From assembly GCF_003014675.1 (NCBI RefSeq), contig NZ_PYAU01000001.1:558001-622000 (forward strand): 64,000 nt of DNA. Reading direction: 5' to 3'. This document shows, one piece after another, positions 51,847 through 60,932 of this stretch. The DNA is from Labedella gwakjiensis (GTDB lineage: Bacteria; Actinomycetota; Actinomycetes; Actinomycetales; Microbacteriaceae). The position numbers and the translations under genes are program-made. Below the pieces are notes generated by a model. It was not told the DNA's origin, did no database searches, and worked only from the letters and a program-made list of their open reading frames with translations. Position 1 is the first letter of the stretch. Every line of letters starts with the position of its first letter.

Positions 51847-52206
51847 CTACTCCAGGCGCCGGGCGATCGAGTCGATCCATTCGAAGAAGGTCCGCCCACC
51901 GGGACGGGTGGTGTCGTAGCGGCCTGCCAGTTCACGGAAATCGGCCTCTCTCGCACGCACTCGACGCACGACGTCGACGAGGGCGGGCACGCCCCGTGGG
52001 AGATTGTCGATCGACGTGACAACGAGAACGTCCCCGGGTTCGAGCGACGTGAGACATGCATTGAGCTCCGGGAAGCCGTGACGGCCGGCCTTCAGTGTGT
52101 CGGCGTAGATGTGGTCGACGCCGGCTCTCCGCAGCTCCGAGGTCTGCGCCTCGAGGCTCGACGATCGTCCGACCGCCCTCGCATAACCCAGATTGCTCAC
52201 GCCCAC
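51847..52206 (-). CDS. Resolvase N-terminal domain protein lacking catalytic residues
   Basis: A 119-residue protein with the fold of the serine-recombinase catalytic domain: LGYARAVGRSSSLEAQTSELRRAGVDHIYADT, then PELNACLTSLEPGDVLVVTSIDNLPRGVPALVDVVRRVR, and FRELAGRYDTTRPGGRTFFEWIDSIARRLE. In active members the start reads YARVSxxxQ with the nucleophilic Ser; here that position is Val (YARAVG), the RPEL Arg is missing (GFPELN), and DRLGRS is DNLPRG. There is no DNA-binding C-terminal domain. So it cannot recombine DNA by the known mechanism. It may be a dead remnant or a repurposed DNA- or protein-binding domain. It is divergent from a small HTH gene. Confidence 0.75.
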   Translation of the reverse strand: MGVSNLGYARAVGRSSSLEAQTSELRRAGVDHIYADTLKAGRHGFPELNACLTSLEPGDVLVVTSIDNLPRGVPALVDVVRRVRAREADFRELAGRYDTTRPGGRTFFEWIDSIARRLE

Positions 52207-52335
52207 CCCTCACAGCAGTCATCCGGCAGCTTTCCTCAGGAATTCTAGGGGCGCCGGACACCGTCCGGACCGATGCCCCGTTCGCCCTGTGGACAGCCGC
52301 GACCCGCCTCGCCGGGCTCCTCGTACGATGGCGAA

Positions 52336-52617
52336 ATGGCGTCAGGACGTGTTCCCGAGTGGGAGATGGTGGCAGGGGCAGTGCGCGCAGAGCTCGCGCG
52401 TCGCAACATCGTGAGGAGGGATGCCGTCGCGGCTCTCATGGAGGGATCGGCGCAGCAGGACGGCGGCGGACTCGGTCGCACAGCGTCGTACGAACGCATC
52501 GCCGGCCTCGTCCCCTTCTCGTGGAGCGAGCTCGAGATCCTGTCGCTCTCCTTCGAGATCCCCCTCGAGATCCTCAGCGGGTCACGCGCGCCCGACGTCG
52601 CCGCCGTTCGGGTGTAG
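52336..52617 (+). CDS. Small helix-turn-helix (XRE-like) protein
   Basis: A 93-residue protein resembling a phage-repressor-type helix-turn-helix: WEMVAGAVRAELARRNIVRRDAVAALMEG, a Gly/Gln-rich linker where the recognition turn should be, then SYERIAGLVPFSWSELEILSLSFEIPLEIL, which matches the last helices of an XRE domain. The start at 52336 is supported by TACGAT (52324-52329) 6 nt upstream, a leaderless arrangement; the frame is also open from 52273. It is divergent from the resolvase-like gene, 129 bp away, and convergent with rplA. Confidence 0.65.
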   Translation: MASGRVPEWEMVAGAVRAELARRNIVRRDAVAALMEGSAQQDGGGLGRTASYERIAGLVPFSWSELEILSLSFEIPLEILSGSRAPDVAAVRV

Positions 52618-52655
52618 AACGCACGACGGAGCGGCGCATCCGAACCACGAGAACG

Positions 52656-52689
52656 ACGAAGGGCCCCGCCATCCGGCGGGGCCCTTCGT
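52656..52689. terminator. Bidirectional hairpin terminator
   Basis: A perfect 15-bp stem (acgaagggccccgcc / ggcggggcccttcgt) with loop atcc terminates the rplK-rplA transcript (-) and the HTH gene (+). Confidence 0.92.
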
Positions 52690-52715
52690 GTGGATCAGGT
52701 GTTGCTACGCGAGGA

Positions 52716-53405
52716 TCAGAACGCGTTGACGTCGAGCGGGATGCCCGGTCCGAAGGTCGTCGAGACGGCGCCCTTCTGGATGTAGCGTCCCTTGGAGCTC
52801 GACGGCTTGAGGCGCTGGACCTCGTCGAGAGCGGCGGCGAGGTTCTCCTCGAGCTGCTCCTTCGTGAACTGGGCCTTGCCCACGACGAAGTGCACGTTGG
52901 CGTGCTTGTCGACGCGGAACTCGATCTTTCCACCCTTGATCTCGGTGACGGCCTTCGCGACGTCGGGCGTCACGGTGCCGGTCTTCGGGTTCGGCATGAG
53001 CCCGCGCGGGCCCAGGACCTTTCCGAGACGACCGACCTTGCCCATGAGCTCGGGGGTCGAGACGGCCGAGTCGAACGACGTGTATCCGCCCGCGACCTTC
53101 TCGATGAGCTCGTCGCCACCGACCTCGTCGGCGCCTGCGGCGATCGCGGCGTCAGCGGCCGGACCCGTCGCGAACACGATGACGCGAGCCGTCTTACCCG
53201 TGCCGTGAGGCAGGATGACGGTGCCACGGACCATCTGGTCCGCCTTGCGGGGGTCGACACCGAGCTTGAGGGCGACCTCGACGGTGCTGTTGAACTTGGC
53301 CGAACCGGTCTGCTGAGCGAGCTCGACAGCCTCAGAGGTGGAGTAGAACTTGCCCTCTTCGAGCTTGTCGGCCGCGGCCCGGTAGGCCTTTGACTTCTGT
53401 GCCAT
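52716..53405 (-). CDS. rplA: 50S ribosomal protein L1
   Basis: A 229-residue L1 protein, a component of the ribosomal L1 stalk and usually a translational repressor of its own operon. Marks are [41 protein letters not shown] and [16 protein letters not shown]. The start is ATG at 53405, preceded by AGGAG 6 nt away; the longer open frame is not used. Follows rplK in the conserved order. Confidence 0.98.
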   Translation of the reverse strand: MAQKSKAYRAAADKLEEGKFYSTSEAVELAQQTGSAKFNSTVEVALKLGVDPRKADQMVRGTVILPHGTGKTARVIVFATGPAADAAIAAGADEVGGDELIEKVAGGYTSFDSAVSTPELMGKVGRLGKVLGPRGLMPNPKTGTVTPDVAKAVTEIKGGKIEFRVDKHANVHFVVGKAQFTKEQLEENLAAALDEVQRLKPSSSKGRYIQKGAVSTTFGPGIPLDVNAF

Positions 53406-53505
53406 TTTTTTCTCCTGTGAGAATGTGGTCATCTGCGCCTGGCCGGCGCTGCCACGAATTTTCGATGCTCGAACCAGCGGCGCGAGCGATGGGTGCTGGT
53501 GAGCG

Positions 53506-53937
53506 TCAGGCCTCGACCGTGATGCCCATGGAACGGGCGGTGCCGGCGATGATCTTCGCCGCAGCGTCGATGTCGTTGGCGTTGAGGTCGGGCTGCTTGG
53601 CCTCGGCGATCTCGCGGACCTGAGCCTGCGTGAGCTTCGCGACCTTGACCGTGTGAGGAGTCGAGGACCCCTTCGCCACGCCAGCGGCCTTCTTGATGAG
53701 CTCGGCGGCCGGCGGGGTCTTGAGGATGAACGTGAACGAGCGGTCCTCGTACACGGTGATCTCGACCGGGATGACGTTTCCGCGCTGGGCTTCCGTCGCA
53801 GCGTTGTACGCCTTGCAGAACTCCATGATGTTCACGCCGTGCTGACCGAGGGCCGGTCCGATAGGCGGTGCGGGGTTGGCGGCGCCGGCCTTGATCTGAA
53901 GCTTAATCAGACCTGTGACCTTCTTCTTCGGTGCCAT
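53506..53937 (-). CDS. rplK: 50S ribosomal protein L11
   Basis: A 143-residue L11 protein, which binds the GTPase-associated region of 23S rRNA. The N-terminal domain reads [37 protein letters not shown], with the conserved prolines that are the thiostrepton-binding side. The C-terminal domain ends [18 protein letters not shown] ribosome site precedes the ATG at 53937. It follows nusG and precedes rplA. Confidence 0.98.
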   Translation of the reverse strand: MAPKKKVTGLIKLQIKAGAANPAPPIGPALGQHGVNIMEFCKAYNAATEAQRGNVIPVEITVYEDRSFTFILKTPPAAELIKKAAGVAKGSSTPHTVKVAKLTQAQVREIAEAKQPDLNANDIDAAAKIIAGTARSMGITVEA

Positions 53938-54020
53938 GTTTCTTCCTTCTTTATGGGTTCGAACGCCATCGGATGATGTGCGCTCTCCCGCACGCCCGGA
54001 GGCGGCGGTGGCTAGGGGAG

Positions 54021-55100
54021 CTAGAGCTTCGAGACCTGGTCGAAGCTGAGCTCGACGGGGGTCTCGCGCTCGAACAGGGAGACGAGCACGGTGAGCTTGC
54101 CGCTCTCGGGCTTGATCTCGCTGATCGATCCAGGCAGACCCGCGAACGAGCCTTCCTTGATCGTGATGGTCTCGCCGATCTCGAAGTCGACCTCGGCGGG
54201 GATGGAGCGGGACGTCGTGGACGAGCCCTTCTGGCCGCCGGACTTCGTCGGGGTGGGCTCGGCGATCTCGACGAGGCTCTTCAGCATGTTGAAGGCCTCC
54301 TCGAAACGGAGCGGCGTGGGGTTGTGGGCGTTGCCCACGAAGCCCGTGACCCCAGGGGTGTGACGGACGACGGACCAGGAGTCCTCGTTGAGGTCCATGC
54401 GGACGAGCACGTAGCCGGGGATCCGGACGCGCGTGACCATCTTGCGCTGGCCGTTCTTGATCTCGACGACGTCCTCCATGGGGACCTCGACCTGGTAGAT
54501 GTACTCCTCGACCTCGAGCGAACCCTTGCGCTGCTCGATGTTCGCCTTCACGCGACGCTCGAAACCGGCGTACGAGTGGATGACGTACCACTTGCCCGGA
54601 AGCATGCGGAGCTCGGCGCGGAAGGCGTCGTACGGGTCGACCTCGGCGGGCTCGGCCTCCTCGGCGTCGGTCTCCGAACCGGAGTCGTCGGAGCGCTCGA
54701 CGTCGACGCCATCCTCGGCAACGGGCTCGCCCGTGTACGGGGAGTCGTCGAACTCGGACGCCTCGGCGGCCTCCTCGGCCTCCTCGACCTCTTCCTCGTC
54801 CTCGATGGCCTCGGCTGCGGCCTCGACCTCCGCGGCCTCGTCGATCTCGAGCGCGTCGTCAACGATGGCGTCGGCCTCGGGGTCCGGGGCCTCAGCGATC
54901 GAGTCCACGTCGTTCAGGTCGGAAGCGGACTCGTCGTCATCGTCGTCGTCGTCGGACTCGATGTGGATCGCCTCGTGCTCCGCAGCGTCGACGGAGTGGA
55001 TCTCCTCGGAGAGCGTGCCGCCCTCCTGGGCTTCCTCGACCTCGCTCGACTGCTCGGCAGCCGTCGACAGGTCGATGTCGTCGCGGTTTCTGTCAGACAC
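54021..55100 (-). CDS. nusG: Transcription elongation factor NusG with long acidic head
   Basis: A 359-residue NusG, which links RNA polymerase to Rho and ribosomes. The NGN domain begins at about residue 168 ([26 protein letters not shown]) and includes [29 protein letters not shown]; the C-terminal KOW domain is [16 protein letters not shown]...[20 protein letters not shown]. The first 165 residues are a disordered acidic segment with D-runs and [13 protein letters not shown]. coli NusG (181 residues) lacks it. Actinobacterial NusG proteins often have such heads, but this one is on the long side. GTG start at 55100. Operon tRNA-Trp, secE, nusG, rplK, rplA. Confidence 0.97.
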   Translation of the reverse strand: MSDRNRDDIDLSTAAEQSSEVEEAQEGGTLSEEIHSVDAAEHEAIHIESDDDDDDDESASDLNDVDSIAEAPDPEADAIVDDALEIDEAAEVEAAAEAIEDEEEVEEAEEAAEASEFDDSPYTGEPVAEDGVDVERSDDSGSETDAEEAEPAEVDPYDAFRAELRMLPGKWYVIHSYAGFERRVKANIEQRKGSLEVEEYIYQVEVPMEDVVEIKNGQRKMVTRVRIPGYVLVRMDLNEDSWSVVRHTPGVTGFVGNAHNPTPLRFEEAFNMLKSLVEIAEPTPTKSGGQKGSSTTSRSIPAEVDFEIGETITIKEGSFAGLPGSISEIKPESGKLTVLVSLFERETPVELSFDQVSKL

Positions 55101-55228
55101 GTAAGTTCTCTTCCTTCGATTTCGTTTCGGATGGCACGCAGGTGCCGCATCCGATTCGTCGTTGCGTGGTCGTCGCGATGGTGGTCACGACGATGGAGCG
55201 ATCGTGCTCCGGGCGTCGGGTCTCGGCG

Positions 55229-55507
55229 CTATCCGCCGGCCGGGGTTCCGAAGACGAAGATCACGACGAAGCTGAACACCTGGTCGAGTCCGTAGACCAG
55301 CGCCATCATGATCACCACGAAGACGAGCACGACACCGGTGTAGCTGAGCAGTTCCTTGCGGGTCGGCGTGACGACCTTCTTGAGCTCTGCGATGACCTGC
55401 TTGAGGAACACGATGAGCCCGGCGAAGGGTCCACGTCGTGCCGCGCGGTCCTTCTTCGCGTTCGCGACGACTTCCTCGCTCGGCTCGTCGATAACTTTTC
55501 GGGCCAC
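55229..55507 (-). CDS. secE: Preprotein translocase subunit SecE
   Basis: A 92-residue single-span SecE. The cytoplasmic part has RRGPFAGLIVFLKQVIAELKKVVTPTRKELLSYTGVV, the invariant amphipathic helix and hinge, followed by the membrane helix VVLVFVVIMMALVYGLDQVFSFVV. The GTG at 55507 (VARKVIDEPSEEV) is chosen since AAAGGTG lies 7 nt upstream; the open frame extends to 55576 into the tRNA gene. Conserved place before nusG. Confidence 0.95.
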   Translation of the reverse strand: MARKVIDEPSEEVVANAKKDRAARRGPFAGLIVFLKQVIAELKKVVTPTRKELLSYTGVVLVFVVIMMALVYGLDQVFSFVVIFVFGTPAGG

Positions 55508-55550
55508 CTCGTTACACCTTTCCCGTGTCGGCGCCAATGCGCCGACGCGC

Positions 55551-55622
55551 AGGGCGGACAGGACTTGAACCTGCAACCTGCGGTTTTGGAGACCGCTGCT
55601 CTACCAATTGAGCCACCGCCCT
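55551..55622 (-). tRNA. tRNA-Trp (anticodon CCA)
   Basis: The minus strand folds into a complete cloverleaf: acceptor stem AGGGCGG / CCGCCCT, D-arm GGCTC...GAGCA, anticodon arm GCGGT-CTCCAAA-ACCGC with anticodon CCA, and T-arm CAGG-TTCAAGT-CCTG. No CCA tail is encoded. Its position upstream of secE is conserved in actinobacteria. Confidence 0.97.
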
Positions 55623-55814
55623 TCGGCCCCGATCGCTCGAGACCCGCTCCGGAGAACCGGAACCGATGCTGTGAAATCCGCCTGGCGAACCCGCGAACCC
55701 CTGAAATAAGGGCGCAGAAAAGCTTGGTGGATTTCACCACCTCGACCAGTGTAGACGACGCCCAGCACCCGGTAAAGCCGAGGGCCCACAGGGCGCACCT
55801 TCAGCGCGGAGCGG

Positions 55815-55964
55815 TCACCTGAGGACGACGAGCAGGACCACGCTTGCGACGAGGGTCCACGCGGGGACGACGAACACGAGCCCATGCACGATCGCGGCGA
55901 TGGCCGGCGCCTCTGATGGGTGTTCGACCACCTCGAACCGATCGTCGCGACCGATGGCGACCAT
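55815..55964 (-). CDS. Small single-span membrane protein
   Basis: A 49-residue protein with a soluble N-terminus (MVAIGRDDRFEVVEHPSEAPA) and one C-terminal membrane helix (FVVPAWTLVASVVLLVVLR). A strong ribosome site GGGAGGAG lies 5 nt before the ATG at 55964, better than for the earlier ATG at 56000. I do not recognise a family. It lies between the tRNA-Trp gene and the LuxR gene. Confidence 0.6.
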   Translation of the reverse strand: MVAIGRDDRFEVVEHPSEAPAIAAIVHGLVFVVPAWTLVASVVLLVVLR

Positions 55965-56119
55965 GGTGGCTCCTCCCGGGATTGGAATGATCGCCTCCAC
56001 TCTGCGGCATGGCCGGCCTCGACGCCAGTGACGGAGTCAGGCTGACGGCGGAGTTCACACGCTGTTCGTCGCGTCGTCGGCTGGCGGGGGGCGGAGCAGG
56101 TCCGGACGGCGTCGGCCAC

Positions 56120-58804
56120 CTAGACGAGCCCCATCGACGACGCGATCGTGAGCGCATCCGCCCGCGAATGCGCGCCGAGCTTGCCGTAGAGAGACCTCAG
56201 TTGACTCTTGACCGTATTCGTCGATACGTGGAGGCGCTCGGCGATGGCCGAGGAACGCGCCTCTTCGAGGAGGGCCTGCAGGATGACGCGTTCTCGCGAG
56301 GTCAGCCGGACAGGTGCCCGATGGACCACGGCCTCGCCGACGGTACCTCCGCTCCACTCGATGCCGACACTCGGAGGAGCGTCGAACGACGACCGGAGGC
56401 TCATCGGCATGTCGTGGAACGGCTCGACGAGCCCGTTCGCCGCGCACAGCCAGACGGCGTCGGAGAAGAACTGCGAGGCCTCCGCCTGCTTCTCGAGCGC
56501 GGCGGCGGCCGACGCAGCGACCACGAGGAGCCGGGCGCGGTCGACGACGCGAAGGGGCACCGCGCGCAGAGCGGCCACGGAGATCGCCAGCGCGTCGCCG
56601 TACTGCCCGACGAGGAGCCGGGCGCGAGCGCGGCACAGCGACGGAATACCGTCGCGCGATTCACCGGCCCGTTGGGCAGCAGGCAGTTCGCTCGCGGCGA
56701 GGATCCGGCCGTCGGCAACCAGGAGATCGAAACGATTGGCGAACCAGAGCGAATCGAGCAGAGGCGATTCGTGGCCGGCCACCGAGTCGAGGATGAGGAG
56801 CGAACGGGCCGCGCTGTTCTCGTGGCGCGCGAGTCTTGCGTCGAGCAGCGTCGCGACATCGCGGAGCTCCGGCATCAACAGGGACTGGGCGGTCGCGGGC
56901 GACCGCTCCAGGTGGGACATCGCGGCCCGTGCTGACGGGATGTCCCCCTGCTGCTCGGCCAGCCAGGCTCCGGCCAGGAGGCCCGGGAGGATCGCGGCAC
57001 TCGACGCCGGCACCCCGTGATCGGCGGCCGTTCGCTCCGACCGCTCGACGAAGCGGCGGGCATCGTGCAGCCGTCCTTCGGCGGTGCGGGCGAACGCGAC
57101 AAGGCCCGTGGCGAGCACATGCTCCTTCCCGGTCGATGCCGTGCAGTTGAGCCACGTCTCGTCGACCGGGACGAGTCCGGAGCCCGACCCGAAGACCACG
57201 GCCGCGATGCACTGCGACATGGCTCCGGCGACGATGTCGGGAAATCGACTGTTCACGGCCGACGACTCCGGCGACAGGATCCGAGCAGCGAGGTCGGCGG
57301 CGTGCTCCCCCGCCTGACGCGTCCGACCGAGTACTCGGAGACCGACGATCAGCGCGAGGTCGTCGACCAGTCGCTCGAGCGCCGCGACGACGGCGTCGTC
57401 GCGCTGCACGGGGAAGCGACGTTCCATCGGGTCGGGATCCGCCTCGAACATCTCGACGGATGCTGACACCAGCAGGCGACCCGCCACATCGTCGCCCGAG
57501 TTCCACCGGACGAGGCCGGCGCACAAGGCCAGGAAGGGGTCGCTGAGCGCTCCCTTCAGGGGGACGTCCTCGAGATGGTGAGCGACCGATGACTCCACTC
57601 CGTCTGCCTCGATCACGGGGACGTGACGGAGATAGGTCGCGGCGGACTTCCAGCGGCGGCCGCGCAGGGCGATCCGTGCGGCGTGCGCCGGGTCACCGGC
57701 GGCGGCGACCTTCTCAGCCAGGGTGAAGCTGGATATCCCGATCGGGACCCCTCGTGTCTCGCCCGCAGCACTCCTGACGAGGGCCGTGCGGAACGGAGGA
57801 GTCATCTCGAACTCGTCGCCCTCGGCCGTGCGCTCCCACCGACCCAGGCCATCGAGTTCGACGCGTCGGATGATGTCCACCAGGGCCTCGGAGTCGCCGA
57901 TCATCTCCCTCATCCCGGCCGAGATGCTGTCGACGAGGGCGAACGCGACGAGTTCACCGAAGCCGGGGTGCGGACGATAGGTCTTGATGAAGCCGACCAT
58001 GGCGCGATCGATCGCCTCGTCCACGTCGGCCCGCCGGGGACCGGACGGCGTCGATTGGGCGGCACGGAGCTCGTGCAGCACGTGCTGGACGACGACCGGC
58101 CACCCCAGCAGCGCACGGCTCACGTGATCGGCCGCCCGCGGGGTCATGGAGATGCGCTGACGCTGGGCGAGCGTGAGGATCTCGGCCCCCGTCATCCGGA
58201 GATCGTCCTCGGTGAAGGTGACGATCGGCATGCCGCGCTCCACGGCTCGCCGGATCACCGTGGGATCCTCGCGGGAGGCGACGATGAGCTGCATCGACGG
58301 GTTGTGTGCGACGGCGTCGAGGAGGGCGTCGGCCATCTCCTCGGACGTCTCCGCCCCATCGATGATCATGCGCACCGGTCGGTCGCTCGCGTCGATCGCC
58401 CCCGTCACGGCGACGAGATCGCCCGTGCCGCCCCGCCCCTCGAGATCCGCTCGGACGGCGGGGTCCGCCTCGTTCCCGATCCCACCGTCCCGAGGCTCCC
58501 GCCACAGCACGACATCACCATGGGATGCGCGATGGGCCGCCCAGCTCCGCAGCGCGATGGACTTGCCCCATCTGCTCGCCGCATGGATGTGGATCAGGGG
58601 GACGTCGTCGTACGCGGACAAGGCATGCACGATGGGGCGGTCCGCGATGATCGTGCGGGGGACCCTCAAGAGCGCCGACGCGGGCACGAGCGTGATGTCG
58701 CTCTGCCGGAGCGTCGTGCCGACCCACGCGAGCCGCTCGCCATCGGTGCGGAACGGCCCACGGGCGTCCGTGAGCCGCTGGGCGGCATCCCCCGGATGTG
58801 CCAT
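56120..58804 (-). CDS. Second large LuxR-family regulator with ATPase domain
   Basis: An 894-residue STAND-type regulator of the same architecture as the one at 42429. Walker A is degenerate but present (HAASRWGKSIALRSW, Lys81), followed by RMIIDGAETSEEMADALL (Walker B region), a winged helix, and a helical-repeat middle. The C-terminal LuxR helix-turn-helix is LTSRERVILQALLEEARSSAIAERLHVSTNTVKSQLRSLYGKLGAHS. I start at ATG 58804 because GGGGGAGGAGG precedes it; the ATG at 58831 has none. The sensed ligand is unknown. It stands next to the DUF5819/HTTM operon on the same strand. Confidence 0.88.
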   Translation of the reverse strand: MAHPGDAAQRLTDARGPFRTDGERLAWVGTTLRQSDITLVPASALLRVPRTIIADRPIVHALSAYDDVPLIHIHAASRWGKSIALRSWAAHRASHGDVVLWREPRDGGIGNEADPAVRADLEGRGGTGDLVAVTGAIDASDRPVRMIIDGAETSEEMADALLDAVAHNPSMQLIVASREDPTVIRRAVERGMPIVTFTEDDLRMTGAEILTLAQRQRISMTPRAADHVSRALLGWPVVVQHVLHELRAAQSTPSGPRRADVDEAIDRAMVGFIKTYRPHPGFGELVAFALVDSISAGMREMIGDSEALVDIIRRVELDGLGRWERTAEGDEFEMTPPFRTALVRSAAGETRGVPIGISSFTLAEKVAAAGDPAHAARIALRGRRWKSAATYLRHVPVIEADGVESSVAHHLEDVPLKGALSDPFLALCAGLVRWNSGDDVAGRLLVSASVEMFEADPDPMERRFPVQRDDAVVAALERLVDDLALIVGLRVLGRTRQAGEHAADLAARILSPESSAVNSRFPDIVAGAMSQCIAAVVFGSGSGLVPVDETWLNCTASTGKEHVLATGLVAFARTAEGRLHDARRFVERSERTAADHGVPASSAAILPGLLAGAWLAEQQGDIPSARAAMSHLERSPATAQSLLMPELRDVATLLDARLARHENSAARSLLILDSVAGHESPLLDSLWFANRFDLLVADGRILAASELPAAQRAGESRDGIPSLCRARARLLVGQYGDALAISVAALRAVPLRVVDRARLLVVAASAAAALEKQAEASQFFSDAVWLCAANGLVEPFHDMPMSLRSSFDAPPSVGIEWSGGTVGEAVVHRAPVRLTSRERVILQALLEEARSSAIAERLHVSTNTVKSQLRSLYGKLGAHSRADALTIASSMGLV

Positions 58805-58976
58805 CGCGACGCCTCCTCCCCCGTTTGTCACGCTGCTCTCAGGTTCGCCTGACCCATCGACCCGGACAACGAGTGGGAAGCCATTTCACCCGGGCCTTAC
58901 CCTCCCCCGAAGGAGGGGAGGATGACGCGGCGGAACACGTCCTCCGACGGACCAGGGTCCGCCGCCACGGCGAGCG

Positions 58977-60431
58977 CTAGGACCGCGCGCGCTGGCGGGC
59001 CGCACGGTTGCTCAGATCCGGGACACCCTGACGGAACACGTCCCGGAGGGCGAGAGCGGCCGCGCCGAAGCCGGCCATGCCGTGCACTCCGGTCCCGGGG
59101 GCCGTGGAGGCCGAGCAGAGGTACGTGCCGCGGATGGACGTGCGCCACGGCGCGTGCCCGAGAACCGGACGGCGCACCAACTGCGTGAGGGTCAGCGCTC
59201 CCGCGTTGATGTCGCCCCCGACATCGTTGGGGTTCGACTGCGCCCGTTCCGCCGCGGTCACGGTGCGGATCGCTCGGATACGGTCCCTCATGCCCGGGGC
59301 GAAGCGCTCGATCTGCGCGAGGATCGCCTCGGTCATGTCGACGGTGGATCCGCCCGGGACGTGGCAGTACGCCGAGACGGGGTGGAGACCGAGCGGCCCC
59401 CGCCGAGACGCATCGAGGGAGCCGGGCTGGTTGACGAGCGTGTAGGGCTGTTCGGGGTGACGACCACGCGCGACCTCCCGCTCGGCGAAGGCGATCCGTT
59501 CCGCCCGGCCCCCGAGGTGGACCGTCGGCGCGGCGAGGAGCCGCGCATCGGCCCACGGGACCGGACCGTCGAGCACGAGGTCGACGGTGCACACGCCGGC
59601 TCCATACCGGAAGCTCCGGTATCGACCGGCGAGGTGCGCGGAGAGGTCGTCCCCCATGATCGCGGCGAGGGCCCTCGGGGCGGTGTCGAAGAGCAGCACG
59701 TCGGCTGGGGGGAGGTCCGACCTGCTGCGCACCGTCGTGTTCGTGACCATGGCGCCCCCGTGGGCCGTGAGATCGTCGATCAATGCCGAGGTGATGGCGC
59801 CGGTCCCTCCGAGCGGGAACCCCCACCCGCGCCCGTGGGCGAGCGTTCCGAGCGCCAGCCCGATGGCGGCTGTGGCCGGACGTCCGAGCGGCGCGTTGCC
59901 GTGCGCGGCGACGCCGGAGAACAGCGATGCGGCTCGCGTGGGAAACGCTGCGGAGCCGGTGACCGCCCCGAGCCTCGCCCCGAACGACAGGGCGAGGGGG
60001 TCGATCCGGGGCGGCATCGGCCTGGTCACGAGCGCGGCGACCTCGTCCGCGCGGCGGGCGAGGGTGGAGAAGACCCGATTCCAGACGCGGCCGGATTCCG
60101 GCCCGAGACCGCTGACCGTCCGCTCGAGACTGCGGTATGCGATGAGCGCCTCTCCGGTACCGAGGGGGTGCGCGTAGGAGATCTCCGGCACGTGGAATTC
60201 CAGCCGGTCGCTCAGACCGAACGCACGGAAGAACGGCGAAGCGAGAGCCATCGGATGGATCGACGAACACGGGTCGTGGACGGTGCCGAGGCCGAAGAGG
60301 TCCTCACTCCGCGCGCCTCCTCCCGCCTTCTCGTTCCGCTCGAGGACGGTGACGTCGTGGCCGGCGCGCGCCATGACGACGGCCGCCGCGAGCCCGTTCG
60401 GTCCGGACCCGACCACGACCACGCTTCCCAT
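58977..60431 (-). CDS. FAD-dependent oxidoreductase (phytoene desaturase-like, COG1233)
   Basis: A 484-residue flavoprotein. FAD motif [39 protein letters not shown] is the standard start of the phytoene-desaturase-like family (related to eukaryotic PYROXD2). The C-terminal FAD contact is [21 protein letters not shown]. The middle has [18 protein letters not shown] and [14 protein letters not shown]. No carotenoid genes (crtB, crtE) are in the window, so a carotenoid role is not supported. Its ATG is 6 nt after the stop of the lipoprotein gene; last gene of the four-gene operon. Confidence 0.87.
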   Translation of the reverse strand: MGSVVVVGSGPNGLAAAVVMARAGHDVTVLERNEKAGGGARSEDLFGLGTVHDPCSSIHPMALASPFFRAFGLSDRLEFHVPEISYAHPLGTGEALIAYRSLERTVSGLGPESGRVWNRVFSTLARRADEVAALVTRPMPPRIDPLALSFGARLGAVTGSAAFPTRAASLFSGVAAHGNAPLGRPATAAIGLALGTLAHGRGWGFPLGGTGAITSALIDDLTAHGGAMVTNTTVRSRSDLPPADVLLFDTAPRALAAIMGDDLSAHLAGRYRSFRYGAGVCTVDLVLDGPVPWADARLLAAPTVHLGGRAERIAFAEREVARGRHPEQPYTLVNQPGSLDASRRGPLGLHPVSAYCHVPGGSTVDMTEAILAQIERFAPGMRDRIRAIRTVTAAERAQSNPNDVGGDINAGALTLTQLVRRPVLGHAPWRTSIRGTYLCSASTAPGTGVHGMAGFGAAALALRDVFRQGVPDLSNRAARQRARS

Positions 60432-60437
60432 GTCGGG

Positions 60438-60932
60438 CTACGCGCCGGCGTTCTGGAGCGTCCCGGTGACCGGCCCGTCCGGATCGGTGACCGCGCACGA
60501 GACCCCCCGGTCGCCGTCCCCGTCCCACATGGTCACCGTCGGGGTGATGGCGAAGTACTCGAGTCCGAGCTCGGCCGACGGCGCCCCGAGGAACACGGGC
60601 AGCTGCTTGGCGCAGATGAGCTCGGCCGATTCGCGCACCTTCGTCGTTCCCGGAAATTCCCCGTCCGGGAGCTCTTCGGCGTAGTAGATCTCGTAGTCGT
60701 GCGGCTCCTCGCAATCCACGAGCCCGTTGATCTCGACCTCCCCGGTGGGGTCGTCGACGTAGCACTCCCCCGTCGCGGCGACGAAGCGCGACTGGCGCTC
60801 CGGAGACAGCGAGACCGCAGCCTCGGTCGGTTCGTCGGGGGTCGGTGGGCTGGACGCACAACCGGCGAGGAGAGCCGCGGACAGGATCACGAGCGCCGAC
60901 GCCATCGGGGCCGTCGCCCTCAGGCGGCTCAC
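60438..60932 (-). CDS. Lipoprotein, septum-formation-like domain
   Basis: A 164-residue lipoprotein. A signal peptide (ATAPMASALVILSAALLAGC) ends in lipobox LAGC. The mature domain has GECYVDDPTGEVEINGLVDCEEPHDYEIYYAEELPDG, the pattern of the septum-formation/DUF4190-associated extracellular domain, with paired cysteines (GECY, VDCEEPHDYE, ELICAKQL, GVSCAVTDP) that suggest two disulfides. I prefer the GTG at 60932, which overlaps the HTTM stop as GTGA; the ATG at 60944 is also open. Function unknown. Confidence 0.78.
   Translation of the reverse strand: MSRLRATAPMASALVILSAALLAGCASSPPTPDEPTEAAVSLSPERQSRFVAATGECYVDDPTGEVEINGLVDCEEPHDYEIYYAEELPDGEFPGTTKVRESAELICAKQLPVFLGAPSAELGLEYFAITPTVTMWDGDGDRGVSCAVTDPDGPVTGTLQNAGA

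Noticed and set aside
51847-52206. Active serine recombinase as part of a mobile element
   Set aside because: Catalytic Ser and Arg positions are replaced, the DNA-binding domain is missing, and no inverted ends or target duplication are visible nearby.
58977-60431. Carotenoid biosynthesis gene (crtI)
   Set aside because: The protein is in the broad phytoene-desaturase-like family but no crtB, crtE or lycopene genes are present, and its operon partners are unrelated.
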